A program made the position numbers and the translations under genes. DNA of 64,000 bases from Pedobacter riviphilus (lineage in GTDB: Bacteria > Bacteroidota > Bacteroidia > Sphingobacteriales > Sphingobacteriaceae): positions 2,480,001 through 2,544,000 of the forward strand of contig NZ_CP061171.1 of the NCBI RefSeq assembly GCF_014692875.1. Direction: 5' to 3'. Within the stretch, counting starts at the first letter, position 1; each line of letters begins with the position of its first letter. Shown piece by piece: positions 1 to 10,934 of the stretch. The notes under the pieces are model-generated. The model made no database searches, had not been told where the DNA came from, and was given only the letters and a program-made list of their open reading frames with translations.

Positions 1-1112
1 AAAATATTATTGGTTAAAGAAGCGGTGCCGCCATAAGTACCATCGGGATTTTTTACAGCATAGGCCAATGGAGATGTTGAATAAACCTGGCCCATAATGG
101 TTGAGGCATAACCGCCAGGCTGGTTGTTGTTTTCTACTGAGCCAAAGATGTTTAACTGTAAGGAAATATCTTCATTAAAGTTAATTTCTGCATTGGTACG
201 AATATTATAACGTTTATAAAAGTTATTAGTATTATAAACGTTGTTATCATCGGTTACAAAATTACCATCAGATGCAAAATGCTCTAAACTGGCATAGTAC
301 TTAAAAGTTTCTGAATTACCCGCAACACCTAAGTGATACCGCTTTTGAGCGCTGTTCTTTTTATAAACCAGATCATACCAATTATTATTAGGTTGTAAAA
401 ACGGATTATTGGTGTTGTTATCATAAGCACTAATTACTGCATCGCTGTATACAGGCGTACTGCCCGGGTTTGTGTTTAACTGTGCTTCGTTGTAAATACG
501 GGCGTAATCGCCACCGGTAATAAACTTGGGTGAAAACAAGTTTTGAAGGGCACCGTATTCTGCCCCGAAATTAATTTCGAAAGGATTGTTTTTTGATTGC
601 TTTTTAGTTGTAATGTAAATTACACCACCTGATGAACGCATACCATACATAGAAGTTGATAAAGCATCTTTCAATACCGTAATACTTTCTACATCATCAG
701 GATTGAAATTAGTAAAGGATCTGGGTACTCCATCAATTACGATAAGCGGCGATTGGCCACGGAGCACCAATTGCGTTACATCAAAACCTGTACGCGCCGA
801 CGATTGTAGCGTATACAAACCAGTTAAACGGCCAGCTACCGTATTTGTCACATCAGATACCGGAGTAGAATTAATATCATCACCATATATCGTAGCAGCA
901 CCTGCTATCAGGTTGGCTTTTTTAGTTGTTCCATTCCACTTATCAACTTTATTTTCAAGGAAGTTTTTTTGATCAAATTTCCTGATCAGCGAACTATCCG
1001 TTTCTACGGTAGTATTGGCTACCGGTTTTTGCTGTGCAAATGCAAAAACAGGCAATAGGTTTAATAAGCCTATCATCCATTTCAGCCTCATATTTGTATA
1101 TTTTTTCTTCAT
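1..1112 (-). CDS. SusC/RagA-family TonB-dependent outer-membrane receptor, 5' part only
   Basis: The gene begins at an ATG at 1112 and runs off the left edge, so only about the first 370 residues are visible. A short signal peptide (hydrophobic stretch ending FAFAQQ) is followed almost directly by a TonB plug domain. The plug shows the SusC hallmarks VIDGVPRSF, DDVESITVLKDA and MYGMRSSGGVIYITTKK, and then the first beta-barrel strands. SusC proteins form the outer-membrane pore that imports oligomeric nutrients with a SusD lipoprotein lid. Unlike the other two SusC genes here, it has no N-terminal carboxypeptidase-like domain and no STN domain. The CHRD-like lipoprotein gene ends 15 bases upstream on the same strand, so the two are probably co-transcribed. 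A SusD gene is expected beyond the window edge. Family assignment is firm; the substrate is unknown. Confidence 0.9.
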   Translation of the reverse strand, partial: MKKKYTNMRLKWMIGLLNLLPVFAFAQQKPVANTTVETDSSLIRKFDQKNFLENKVDKWNGTTKKANLIAGAATIYGDDINSTPVSDVTNTVAGRLTGLYTLQSSARTGFDVTQLVLRGQSPLIVIDGVPRSFTNFNPDDVESITVLKDALSTSMYGMRSSGGVIYITTKKQSKNNPFEINFGAEYGALQNLFSPKFITGGDYARIYNEAQLNTNPGSTPVYSDAVISAYDNNTNNPFLQPNNNWYDLVYKKNSAQKRYHLGVAGNSETFKYYASLEHFASDGNFVTDDNNVYNTNNFYKRYNIRTNAEINFNEDISLQLNIFGSVENNNQPGGYASTIMGQVYSTSPLAYAVKNPDGTYGGTASLTNNI

Positions 1113-1127
1113 AATATCGGCTGTTAA

Positions 1128-1601
1128 TTAATATGATGTTAATGTACCTCTTACCAAACCTGTAGCCTGTTGGCTGGAGGCAATCTGTAGGTAAAGTGTT
1201 TTGGAATTTAAATCTGCTATGGTCTGAGCCGACAGCTCAATAGAACCCTTTACTTCCCTGGTGGAATTAAAGGCTCCATTATTCAAATCGATTAAAACAG
1301 CCCCATTGGCTCCGGCAGTACCGCTATAAATAATTGCTTTGGTAGGTGTATCGCCATTGTTGAGTGGAGTGTCAAAATACAGGTAATAATAAAGTTTGTT
1401 GTCGGTCATTAAATAACATACTGCTACTGCATGATCTGTTCTACCTGTAATTGTCGGTACAACATTGTTTACCGATAAATCTGATTTCCATTGTCGGATG
1501 GTATAGATATCTGATGCCACTTCTTTTTTCTTACAGGCGCTAAAAAACAGCAAGGCAAGAACAGGCATTAGGCAATGCCTTTTTAATGATAATAGATTCA
1601 T
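1128..1601 (-). CDS. CHRD-domain-like lipoprotein
   Basis: The product is 157 residues with a lipoprotein signal: a hydrophobic stretch then FFSACKKK, where Cys is the lipid-modified residue about 22 positions in. The rest is one small beta-rich domain. Its order, a GTAGANGAVLIDL stretch, then a KGSIELSAQTIADL stretch, then a C-terminal TGLVRGTLTSY, resembles the CHRD fold found in chordin and in many bacterial secreted proteins, whose end is usually a variant of GEIRGQL. It lies 15 bases upstream of the truncated SusC gene, so it probably acts at the cell surface with that receptor. The CHRD call rests on pattern only and its ligand is unknown. Confidence 0.6.
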   Translation of the reverse strand: MNLLSLKRHCLMPVLALLFFSACKKKEVASDIYTIRQWKSDLSVNNVVPTITGRTDHAVAVCYLMTDNKLYYYLYFDTPLNNGDTPTKAIIYSGTAGANGAVLIDLNNGAFNSTREVKGSIELSAQTIADLNSKTLYLQIASSQQATGLVRGTLTSY

Positions 1602-1665
1602 AAATTTAGGAGTTGATTTTGTTTTGGAATGTCGATTTTATTTAACCTGGAAAACCAAGCGCTAA

Positions 1666-1785
1666 TTAAAATGTGTACCTCCATTTTGGTTGATTATGAT
1701 GCTCAGACAAAAAATGTCGGTGCACGCCGCTCAAATCCCTAAGTTTTAAAAGCGCTGCTTTTAATAAGAGTAATTTTTGTTTCAT
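1666..1785 (-). CDS. Possible 39-residue small protein upstream of the CHRD/SusC operon
   Basis: A minus-strand ORF of 39 codons starts at an ATG at 1785 and stops 64 bases before the CHRD lipoprotein. Its start, MKQKLLLLKAALLKLRDL, is basic and Leu-rich, and its end is rich in His and aromatic residues (RHFLSEHHNQPKWRYTF). No family is recognised. Its place at the head of a SusC operon would fit a leader ORF or a small secreted peptide, but chance coding cannot be excluded. No terminator hairpin is obvious between it and the lipoprotein gene. Confidence 0.3.
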   Translation of the reverse strand: MKQKLLLLKAALLKLRDLSGVHRHFLSEHHNQPKWRYTF

Positions 1786-2082
1786 GGTTGGTTTGGTTAA
1801 TATTTGCTGTTGGCTTTCGGATGGGTTGATATCGGATTTGCTCACAGCGTTGGTTGTTAGTTAAATTTGGTTAAGCCAATGGCAGAAATGGTTAATCTCT
1901 GCTGATGATTGCTCTTTTACCATCTTGCATTCGCTTTACCAAAATTAGTTGGGCATAAAATGAAAAAGGTCGAAAATTGTAAATGAAAGGGTAGAAAAAC
2001 TGTAATCCCTTAATATTTTGATCAATTCGCCCTATATTTAATCGAAATACATCAACTGATTATATCCCAAAAATAACCCAAA

Positions 2083-5000
2083 ATGATAATGCTGCGTTTA
2101 AACGCGATATGTTTTTCCCTGATGCTTTTGATGTGCACTTCCCTACACGCACAAAAGCCAATTGTTTTTAACCACCTCAGGATGGAAAATGGCTTGTCAC
2201 AAAATTCGGTGATGGCCATTGCGCAAGATAAAAACCAGTTTATTTGGATGGGCACCAGACATGGATTAAACCGCTATGATGGCTACCGTTTTAAAGTTTA
2301 TAACAATAGCGCCGATAACCTTAACAGCATTTCGAATAATGTGATTAACACCCTATTAACCGATACTAAAGGAAGGTTATGGGTAGGTACAGAAAACGGT
2401 CTGAATATTTACAATGAAAAAACCGATCATTTTTACCGCATCAATAAACGCAGTTCTGCGAATTCCTTTAGCTGCGATTCAGTAGAATGTTTATATGAAG
2501 ATCCTCAAAAAAATATATGGATCGGTACAGATAATGGTCTCAACCTGCTGATAGATGTCGAGAAGCAGATTTTTAAAAAATTTCTTTTCGATAAGCCCAA
2601 TCATAAATCTGGCCTTAGCTTGATTTTCTCGATTCTTAAAGACGAAAAACAGAACCTATGGGTAGGTACTTATAATGGTTTAGTACGTATTTACCTGGTT
2701 AAGGGCAAATATCACTTTGAGATTTTCAGACACAACCCCAGCAATGAAAACAGCATCAGTTCTAATGCCGTAAAAAGTATTGCAATTGATAAACAAAAGA
2801 GGCTTTGGTTAGGTACCTACAATGGCTTAAATTTATTTGATTACGAACACAAAACCTTTAAACGGTACAAAACCAGTGCGACAGATCAAAATTCGATTGT
2901 TAATAACGACATTCGAAAATTAACCTGCGACAAGGCGGGCAATATTTGGATCGGTACACAAGAAGGATTAAGTATCCTCGATCCAAATACCCGAAAATTT
3001 AGTAATTACCGTTACGACCCTGAGCAAACAGACGGATTGAGCCAGAATTCTATCCATAGTATTTTTCAAGATATTAACGGCTCAGTTTATTTGGGCACTT
3101 ATTACAAAGGTGCAAATGTTGTTTACCCGTCTGCAACGCCTTTTACCGTTTTTAGAAATTCGAAAAAACAACAAGGTTTGAGCAGCAATATTGTAAGCGC
3201 CATGGCCGAAGATCAATACCATAACCTATGGATTGGTACTGAAGGCGGTGGTTTAAATTACATGAACAGAAGCAACAATACCTTCACCTACTATAAAGCA
3301 GAACCAAACAGCAGCAACGGGCTCAATTCCAACCTAATTAAAACCTTGTGCCTCGATAAAACAGGACAGCTATTAGTGGGTACACACCGGGTGGTTTATA
3401 CGCATTTAATCCCTCAGGTCGTAATTTTAAGAAAATAATCAATGTTAAAGATGTAAAAAATAGCCCGGGGAGCTCAGAAGTGATTGCCATAACTGTAGAT
3501 AGCGAGGGCACTGTTTGGGTAGGCTCCAACGATGGATTATCTACATTAAAAAAAACAAATGGCCATTATGCTTCTACAACGGTTAAAAGCCCATTAGAGC
3601 AGAACCTAAGGAACAAGTATATTCAGGTTATATTTGAAGATAAGGCCAAAAATTTATGGATTGGAACGGTGGCCGGACTATACGCTTATCATCCGGCTAC
3701 TAAAAGAATTACAGCCTATTACCAGAACAAAAGCAACGCAGGTAGTTTAGATCATATTAATTGCATTGTTCAGATAAAGAATGGAAATATTTGTGTTGGA
3801 ACCTCTTTTGGAGGTTTAAGCATTTTCGATAATAAAAGCAGAAAATTCAAGACCTACAGCGAAAAGGATGGCCTACCAAACGGTAATGTATTGGGAATTA
3901 TTGAAGATGAAGAAAATAACCTGTGGATCAGTACAGATAAAGGACTATCTAAGCTGGTTACCAAAACGGGAAAATTCATTAATTACACCAAAAGCGACGG
4001 TCTTGCAGGCAACGATTTTAATATCAGATCGTTTTTTAAAGATAGTAAAGGCGAGTTGTTTTTTGGTGGTTACGATGGTTTAACAGCCTTTTATCCCAGT
4101 CAAATTGATATTAATAGGAATGTTGCACCAATCACCTTTACTGAACTCAAACTATTCGATCAACCTGTAGCGGTAAATGCGCCAGATGGACTGTTAAAGG
4201 AAGATATCAAAAGCACTAAACAAATTATCTTTAAACACGACAATAACAATTTCACTCTCGATTTTGCCTTATTAAATTACATTAAACCAGAAAAAAACAG
4301 TTACCGTTATATCCTTAAAGGCCACAGTAAAGATTGGATAAAAACCGATGTGCCTAGTGTTACCTATACCGATCTTCCCGCAGGTAATTATACCTTTATG
4401 GTAACGGGAAATAATAATGATGGAAATCCTGGCAGCAAAGCTGCAACCCTTAAAATAACGGTTCTTCCACCCTTTTGGGCTACCTGGTGGGCTTATCTTA
4501 TTTATCTGGCTTTCTTTTCGGGCCTACTGTTTTTAATTGTACGTTATCTTTTTGTGCGTGCGCTGCTTAAACGTACAGAAGACATCCAGAAAATGAAACT
4601 GAATTTCTTCACCTATGTGGCCCACGAAATCAGAACGCCACTTACTTTAATTCTTGGCCCGTTAGAAAATCTTTCCAAGCAATATCAAACCGATACCGAG
4701 TTAAATCGACAGATTATCCCGATAAAAAATAACGCAAACAGGCTAATGCGGCTTATTACCGAATTAATGGATTTCAGAAAAGCTGAAACGGGACACCTTA
4801 CCCTGCATGTTACAGAAGATAATATCGTCGATTTTGTCAACGAAATATTCATTTCCTTCTCTCATCTTGCCCAAACAAACGGCATACAATATGAGTTTGT
4901 ACACGAACAGGAAAACATCAGCCTCTTTTTTGATAAACGGCAGCTCGAAAAAGTATTGTTCAACCTGTTATCCAATGCCTTTAAATTCTGTGATCGGGCG

Positions 5001-6165
5001 GCAAAATCTCTGTTTCTCTATTGGAAATGGAGAATGAAGTAGCAATTAGCATTTCAGATAACGGATTGGGTATACCTGCAGAAAGTTTAAAAAATCTTTT
5101 TAGTGATTATTTCCAGGTAGATGAGCAACACTCCAATCAAATCGGCTCGGGAATAGGTTTGGCACTTTCTAAAGCAATTGTAGAAGAGCACAAAGGGCAT
5201 ATTGCTGTAGAAAGTACACCTGCTGAAAATGGTAAACGTGGTTTCACTAATTTCACGGTAAGGTTAAAAAAAGGAAAATCGCATTTTAAAACAGCGATTT
5301 TTGATGGGGCAAAAGATTATCCTACCCATCCCGATATCTACACGCAACAGCCCGAAAAAGAGCTAACAATTTTAAAATCCAAGAAAGAAACTGATATTTC
5401 CACCGAAACCATATTGGTGGTAGAAGACAATAGTGAAATCAGACTGTTAATCTCATCGCTGGTAGGCAAACATTATCAGGTAGCGGAAAGTGAGAATGGA
5501 TTAATGGGTTGGGAAACAGCAATAGAAACACTGCCCGATCTGATTATCTGCGACATTATGATGCCGATAATGGATGGTATAGAACTTTGCCGTAGACTTA
5601 AGGAAGATGAACGGACCAGCCACATCCTGTTATTATTCTAACTGCCCGCTCTTCTCATATCCATCAGGTTAGTGGTTTGGAAACTGGCGCCGATGCCTAT
5701 ATTACCAAACCTTTTAGTCCTGAATTGCTTTTGCTGAATGTTCGTAATCTACTGATGTCGAGACAGGTAATGCGTCAAAAATTCCTGAAACACATCCATT
5801 TACAGCCGAAAGAACTCACCATTAATGCCATTGATGAAGCTTTTATGCTAAAACTCTTAAAATATATTGACAAGCATATTGCTGATGAAGACTTTGGGGT
5901 ATCTGAACTGGCTTCGATGGTTGGTATGAGCAGGCCTATTTTGTATAAAAAAATCAGGAAACTCACTAACCTCTCCGTAAATGATTTCGTTAAATCGATC
6001 CGTTTAAAGAAAGCAATGGAGCTGTTTAAACAAAATAGGTTTACTATTTATGAAGTGGCTTATCAGGTCGGTTTTAACGATCCAAAATATTTTAGCAGGG
6101 AATTTAAAAAACAGTTCGGAAAAAGTCCGCGTGCTTTTATGAACGGAAGTGAAGAAGAGGATTAG
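2083..6165 (+). CDS. Hybrid two-component system regulator (HTCS), about 1,361 residues, with three frameshifts in this sequence
   Basis: This one-protein signalling system senses a sugar or other ligand in the periplasm and activates transcription directly. In order: signal peptide (ending SLHAQK); about a dozen two-component-regulator propeller repeats (W-[IV]-G-T-x-N/D-G-L pattern) to about residue 680; a Y_Y_Y domain near 720 to 790; one membrane helix near 800; HisKA with HEIRTPL near 848; HATPase with LLSNAFKFC, DNGLGIP and GSGIGLALSK; a receiver with phospho-acceptor Asp in CDIMMPIMDG; and an AraC-type HTH at the C terminus. The reading frame breaks near 3389, 4995 and 5626. Adding one G, one C and one C respectively restores family-consistent sequence such as HIPVIILTAR, so the gene is probably intact in the organism. 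It diverges from the CHRD/SusC operon and converges on the alpha-galactosidase, both plausible targets. Confidence 0.92.
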
Positions 6166-6326
6166 TTTGGCGAAGAGTCCTTAGTCTGTAGTCCAAAGTC
6201 TTCAGTCGATCACCCTCGGTTCGTCATCCTGAATTTATTTCAGGATCTTAATAACAAGATAGATAGATTGCGATGATTTAAGACAGCATTACAGTCGCAT
6301 AAGGCAAAAGCATCTAAAACAAAAAT

Positions 6327-6361
6327 GGGAGAAACCTTTAAAAGATTTCTCCCCCGAAAGA
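6327..6361 (-). terminator. Intrinsic terminator of the alpha-galactosidase gene
   Basis: An 8-bp perfect inverted repeat (gggagaaa at 6327-6334 and tttctccc at 6346-6353) lies 50 to 75 bases past the alpha-galactosidase stop. On the minus strand it is followed by ATTTTTGTTTT, so it fits a minus-strand rho-independent terminator. Upstream, around 6215 to 6250, is a gtcatcctgaa/ttcaggat palindrome of a kind common between genes in this group. Confidence 0.6.
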
Positions 6362-6399
6362 GTTCCCTTGGAACACTACGGTCGAAATGATGTCTTTAA

Positions 6400-8625
6400 T
6401 TAATTTTTTGCCTCTTCTAATTTTAACACTACACTGGTTCTGGTCGAATTAAGAATGGGATTAAAGCCCACTTTCATCAAGAAATCACCAGTATACGTTT
6501 TAGTGCTATCTATCGGTGATTTTGTACCTGGATAAAGGTTGATTTCTTTAATCTGGTATTTCTTTGTTGGATCTAAGCCATTTAATTTAATCGGATATTT
6601 ACTGTTTTCGCCATAACGGTAGTTTACCAGATAATTAAAAATTACCCCTTCAGTTTTTTGCTCATTTACATATAATATAGATGCTACACTGCCCGTACGT
6701 GGATTGGCCAAACGGTATTGTTCACCCTGCCAAATAATCCCTTTTACTGCATTGTAATTTTTAATGGCATCCTGGCAGAACTGAAGTTCCTTCTCAGGTA
6801 GTTTGCTAACAACGATATCAAAACCCAATTTCCCCATCATCGCTACATCAGTGCGAAATTTTATTGGTTGTTTTCCCCAATCGGTTACGTGGTTAGAACT
6901 GCTGATGGCAGGATAAAAATAAGAGTATTCCCATTGAATGAATATACGCTCTAAAGGATCGGTATTATCACTTGGCCAAAACTCTGTAAAATACTGTAAG
7001 GCAGCATAATCTACCCTACCACCACCGCCAGAGCATAACATCATTGGCACAGTTGGATATTTTGCACGGATTCTTTGCAGTACACTATACAATCCCCTTA
7101 CATAATCGATGTAAAAATGAGATTGATTTTTTAAATGTGCGGAGTATGCATTATAAATTACCGCATTACAATCCCATTTAATATAAGCCAGTTTCGGATT
7201 TTTGGTAAACAGATCGTCAACCACACCGAAAACAAAATCCTGTACCTTTGGGTTAGAAAGGTCAAGTTCCAACTGGTTTCTAAAATAGTACTCAAGTCTG
7301 TTGGGCTGTTTTACCACCCAATCCGGGTGTTTTTCGTAAAGTTCGCTTTTTGGATTAACCATTTCGGGCTCTATCCATATTCCAAATCTGGTTCCTACAT
7401 TATCGGCCTCTTTTACCAAAGAAGCTATTCCGTTTGGTAATTTCTTTTTGTTCTCCTGCCAATCGCCAAGCCCGGCATGATCATCGTTACGCGGATATTT
7501 GTTCCCGAACCAACCATCATCAAGCAAAAAGAAATCGACACCCAGTTTTTTGGTATCCCTTAATAAATCGGCCAACTTTTGCTCATTAAAATCGAAATAA
7601 GTGGCTTCCCAGTTATTCAAGAGGGTTAACCTACTGCCTTTTCCATCTAATATTTTATAATTACGTGCCCAATCTTGTAATTTCCTACTGGCATCGCCTT
7701 TTCCCTGATCAGAATAAGTGTACAAAAAAGCAGGGGTTGTAAAAACTTCACCTGCTTTTAAGCTATAAGGCGAAGCATAATTGTTCATTCCGGCAATAAT
7801 GCGGAGGTTATCCTGGTAATCCAGCTCAAGATCGACCTTAAAATTCCCGCTCCATTCCATCGCACCGTATAAAACATTGCCTTCATTTTCTTCAGCAGGT
7901 TTATCCATCGAAATCATAAAAACAGAAGGTTGAAACAAATTTGCCCTTGTGCCCAGTTTGCTATCCAAAGTTTTAATACCATGGGTAATTTCACTTTGTT
8001 CTGGCTGCATTTCCTTAGCCCAATCGCCATGATATTGGTTTAACCAAAAATGTGGCGATTTTAGATGCAGATTGGCCGATGCATATTTATGCAATACCAC
8101 TATGCCTTTCTCACTGTGTTTAATCTCCGTCCACTGTTCTATTACATCCTGTTTATAAAAAGACTTATAGAACACCGTTACCTCAAAATTATAAACAGGA
8201 TCTTTTAATCTGATCTTTATTAAACTCACATTATCATCAATAGCGGTAACGGTATGATCAACATATTTCAGATCGAGGGAGTTATTGCCGTCAGCATGGG
8301 TAACACTAATAGCTGGTTCTACCAAATTCCTTGATCCTGATGGCGTATACACCGAATTTAACTGACCAGTATAATCTTCTGTTTGTTTGTACTGACCATT
8401 AACCTGTGCATATTCCTGTTTATCGGCTAGTTTTTTTCCAAAAAATATGGTGTTTACATCTTTTTTTGCATCGGCCTGTAAAACCAGTGCATTATGGGCA
8501 GTTTCGATGGGTATAATGGTTTGCGCTTTGCTATTCGACATGGCAAAAAGAGAAATGGCCATTGCCAATACGCCCTGCCTGAAGTAACCTGTAGTTTGAT
8601 CTGATTTATTCATTTGTGCTTTCAA
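6400..8625 (-). CDS. Alpha-galactosidase, glycoside hydrolase family 36
   Basis: This 741-residue secreted enzyme should remove terminal alpha-1,6-linked galactose from oligosaccharides such as raffinose or melibiose. A signal peptide (ending MSNSKAQT) points to periplasmic or surface location. The N-terminal half is the GH36 beta-sandwich. The catalytic barrel contains FFLLDDGWFGNKYPRNDD, the nucleophile Asp in YIKWDCN near residue 483, and the acid/base Asp in WPSDNTDPLERI near residue 552. Length matches the family (about 700 to 750). It converges with the hybrid regulator, which often controls neighbouring glycan genes. It stands alone on its strand, with a terminator after it and a long A+T-rich upstream region. 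The enzyme family is secure; the exact substrate is inferred. Confidence 0.93.
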   Translation of the reverse strand: MKAQMNKSDQTTGYFRQGVLAMAISLFAMSNSKAQTIIPIETAHNALVLQADAKKDVNTIFFGKKLADKQEYAQVNGQYKQTEDYTGQLNSVYTPSGSRNLVEPAISVTHADGNNSLDLKYVDHTVTAIDDNVSLIKIRLKDPVYNFEVTVFYKSFYKQDVIEQWTEIKHSEKGIVVLHKYASANLHLKSPHFWLNQYHGDWAKEMQPEQSEITHGIKTLDSKLGTRANLFQPSVFMISMDKPAEENEGNVLYGAMEWSGNFKVDLELDYQDNLRIIAGMNNYASPYSLKAGEVFTTPAFLYTYSDQGKGDASRKLQDWARNYKILDGKGSRLTLLNNWEATYFDFNEQKLADLLRDTKKLGVDFFLLDDGWFGNKYPRNDDHAGLGDWQENKKKLPNGIASLVKEADNVGTRFGIWIEPEMVNPKSELYEKHPDWVVKQPNRLEYYFRNQLELDLSNPKVQDFVFGVVDDLFTKNPKLAYIKWDCNAVIYNAYSAHLKNQSHFYIDYVRGLYSVLQRIRAKYPTVPMMLCSGGGGRVDYAALQYFTEFWPSDNTDPLERIFIQWEYSYFYPAISSSNHVTDWGKQPIKFRTDVAMMGKLGFDIVVSKLPEKELQFCQDAIKNYNAVKGIIWQGEQYRLANPRTGSVASILYVNEQKTEGVIFNYLVNYRYGENSKYPIKLNGLDPTKKYQIKEINLYPGTKSPIDSTKTYTGDFLMKVGFNPILNSTRTSVVLKLEEAKN

Positions 8626-9137
8626 TGTTAATCGGCGAATGTTATGGGTAGTAGTTGATTTATATTTTAAGTATTATTTTAATAATTGCGACGCCTTTTC
8701 CTGCTAAATTTAGAGCATAGTTATTTTAGTTTATAATCAATTTAGTTTAAGGTAATTTTGCTCGGAATATATAAATTTAATAGTGATTATCTGTAAAAAA
8801 TATCACGCCTCTGGATTTCACCACAGAGAATTGTCAGTATTTCGAATGCAACGGAACTCTATCGGTTGGTGTCTTACCGGCCAAAATTATTAATTCTAAA
8901 CACAAAAATATTATGCAATCTGCCAGATGGTAACATCCACCAGCACAACAACACATAATAAACTATTAATCAAAAGATTACTTCACGGATATTTCCTTTA
9001 CGCTTTCCGTGCTTCCATAATAAAAAATAGAACGCTTAGTGCACCATCAACTAGGGGCATCTGTAACAACAAGTGTTAAAAATTGTCTAAAACTTTAAAC
9101 GATCTCAAAATGTTTAACTAATAAAAAAGAAAAGAAC
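8626..9137. other. Divergent intergenic region of about 510 bases
   Basis: No coding region is supported here. The stretch separates the alpha-galactosidase (minus) from a small membrane-associated protein (plus) and must hold both promoters. Near 8860 it carries a ggttggtgtcttaccggcc sequence related to the ggttggtgtctcaccaacc hairpins at 15,960. Near 8930 a gatggtaacatccac motif resembles one near 9450. These look like scattered intergenic repeats. Confidence 0.5.
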
Positions 9138-9338
9138 ATGGGAATTTTAAAAACAGCAATTATTGGCGCTGCAGTTTATGCTGGCGTAAAATATATCACC
9201 AAAAAAGATCCAATTACCGGACAATCGATAGTAGATGAACTACTAGATAAAGCTCCAGAATGGGTAGAGAAAGCAAAAGGATACACTGAAGACCTGAAAA
9301 CCAGGGCAAGCAATGCTGCCGAGGATTTAGCCAGATGA
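9138..9338 (+). CDS. Small membrane-associated protein, YtxH-like in organisation
   Basis: The product is 66 residues: a short hydrophobic N terminus (ILKTAIIGAAVYAGVKYI) followed by a charged amphipathic tail (EWVEKAKGYTEDLKTRASN). This is the layout of small YtxH-like or stress-associated envelope proteins, but no definite family motif is present. It is monocistronic, with a bidirectional terminator 60 bases downstream. The function is unknown. The start is the only ATG in frame, preceded by an A+G-rich stretch. Confidence 0.65.
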   Translation: MGILKTAIIGAAVYAGVKYITKKDPITGQSIVDELLDKAPEWVEKAKGYTEDLKTRASNAAEDLAR

Positions 9339-9396
9339 ATACCAATTAAAAGAAAGGAACCTGAACAGGTTTATCTTTTTGTTTGATTGTAAGAAG

Positions 9397-9436
9397 CAAA
9401 AAACGTCCCGAATTTATATCGCGACGTTTTTTGTTT
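9397..9436. terminator. Bidirectional intrinsic terminator
   Basis: The arms aaaaaacgtc (9399-9408) and gacgtttttt (9423-9432) form a stem flanked by A and T tracts. It can therefore terminate both the plus-strand small gene ending at 9338 and the minus-strand SusCD transcript ending at 9487. A second small inverted repeat (gtcag/ctgac) follows at about 9441 to 9460. Confidence 0.7.
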
Positions 9437-9486
9437 TTAGTGTCAGGTGGTAACATCTGACGACACAATAAAACCAGATTATTTAC

Positions 9487-10923
9487 TTAAAAAGCATCAA
9501 ACCAAAGTTTGGTAGTCAATAAATCCGCCCCCTGGTTGCTTACTGCATTTTTATAATTCTGTCCGTTTAATGATTGTTCAGAACCCGGATAAATAAAACG
9601 CACCGGAATTTTGCCATTTAATACCGTATTAACAGATGCAGTTAATTGCGGATAATCTAACCTTCTCTGCTCTGCCCATGCTTCTAAGCCCTGCCCAAAT
9701 AAGGCAATCCATTTCTGCTCACCGATTGATTTTTTATAATTGCTTGCATCATATTGTACCGCAGCCTGATTAATATAATCATCAACAACACTTCCACCAA
9801 TACTGTATTGATCAAATGATGCCTTGATGGCCTGTTTATATAAGTCAGCTGCATTTTCTGTAGTAAAGCCACGTGCTGCCGCTTCTGCCCTATCAAAAAG
9901 CAGTTCGGCATAGCTAAAAATCACTGCAGGTGCTTTTGGTGCTAAAAAGTAAGTTCCAGGTCTGGAAGAATTTGCTAAACCTATTGCACTGGCTTCTGAA
10001 TTTGTTGAGCCATTCGGAATACCTACATACGTTTGAGGTGTAGCATTATCAGTTTTGCTTGCATAAACTGATAACCTAGGATCATTTAACGCAAAAAGTT
10101 TATCCACGATGGTTTTGCTGATCCGGTAATCATTCCTGGTTTCAAATGAGGCTGCTACCGGATTTTGCTGAGGTGAATCACTGTAGAACAGTTGTGCGCT
10201 CTCTGATTTGCTATTAATATAAGTGCCACCTTCAGCAAGTATTTCATCAATTACCTGTTTAGCTTTAGCTGGCTCTTTATCTGCAATGCGTAAAGCGATG
10301 CGAAGACGTAAAGCATTGGCAAACTTTTTCCATAAAGCAATATTGCCACTATAAATTACATCTCCGCTTACAACTTTTCCTGAAGCTGGATCTAAGGCCG
10401 CCTGAGCAGTCTTTAAATCATTAAGAATACCATAATAAACATCCTTTTGTTTATCGTAAACCGGCGTAACAAACTGTTTAATTTTGCCAGCCTGTGAATA
10501 TGGTATATCCCCATAAGCGTCGGTAAGTAACAAAAATACCCACGACCTTAACACAAGTGCAACTCCTTTATAATTTGGGTTGCCTTGTGCATCGCCCAGT
10601 TCGATAATTTTATTGAAGCCAGCAATACTTTGTGCGTAGCCAGTAGACCATAAAGAGGTAAAGCTACTGTTCGAAAAGATAAACCGATCTTCTTCTGTAT
10701 ACTGAACTTTAGCCCAATGTTGTGCAAAAAGCAAGCTCGAGTTCATATTATTGGTTACCCCCCAATACGTATCGGCGGTAGTTTTAGTGGTGCCTGTAAG
10801 TAAATAATCGGGTTGTGGAATTTCTGGAGCATTCGGATTAATATTCACCTCATCGAGCTCTTTATTACAAGATGAAAATGCAATTGCCAGAATGGCCAGT
10901 ATATATAGTTTTTTATTCTTCAT
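9487..10923 (-). CDS. SusD/RagB-like nutrient-binding lipoprotein (SusD-like 2 type)
   Basis: This 478-residue surface lipoprotein is the lid of the SusC pore encoded 11 bases upstream. The signal peptide ends in a lipobox (AFSSCNKE). The mature protein opens with LDEVNINPNAPEIPQPDYLLTG and contains LRIALRIADK and YAELLFDRAEAAARGF, typical of the SusD-like family whose members often pair with SusC receptors of uncertain, sometimes non-glycan, substrate. No glycosidase lies in the same transcript. The upstream SAM riboswitch suggests a sulfur or methionine-linked nutrient rather than a glycan; this is inference. Confidence 0.88.
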   Translation of the reverse strand: MKNKKLYILAILAIAFSSCNKELDEVNINPNAPEIPQPDYLLTGTTKTTADTYWGVTNNMNSSLLFAQHWAKVQYTEEDRFIFSNSSFTSLWSTGYAQSIAGFNKIIELGDAQGNPNYKGVALVLRSWVFLLLTDAYGDIPYSQAGKIKQFVTPVYDKQKDVYYGILNDLKTAQAALDPASGKVVSGDVIYSGNIALWKKFANALRLRIALRIADKEPAKAKQVIDEILAEGGTYINSKSESAQLFYSDSPQQNPVAASFETRNDYRISKTIVDKLFALNDPRLSVYASKTDNATPQTYVGIPNGSTNSEASAIGLANSSRPGTYFLAPKAPAVIFSYAELLFDRAEAAARGFTTENAADLYKQAIKASFDQYSIGGSVVDDYINQAAVQYDASNYKKSIGEQKWIALFGQGLEAWAEQRRLDYPQLTASVNTVLNGKIPVRFIYPGSEQSLNGQNYKNAVSNQGADLLTTKLWFDAF

Positions 10924-10934
10924 GATGGTAAGAT

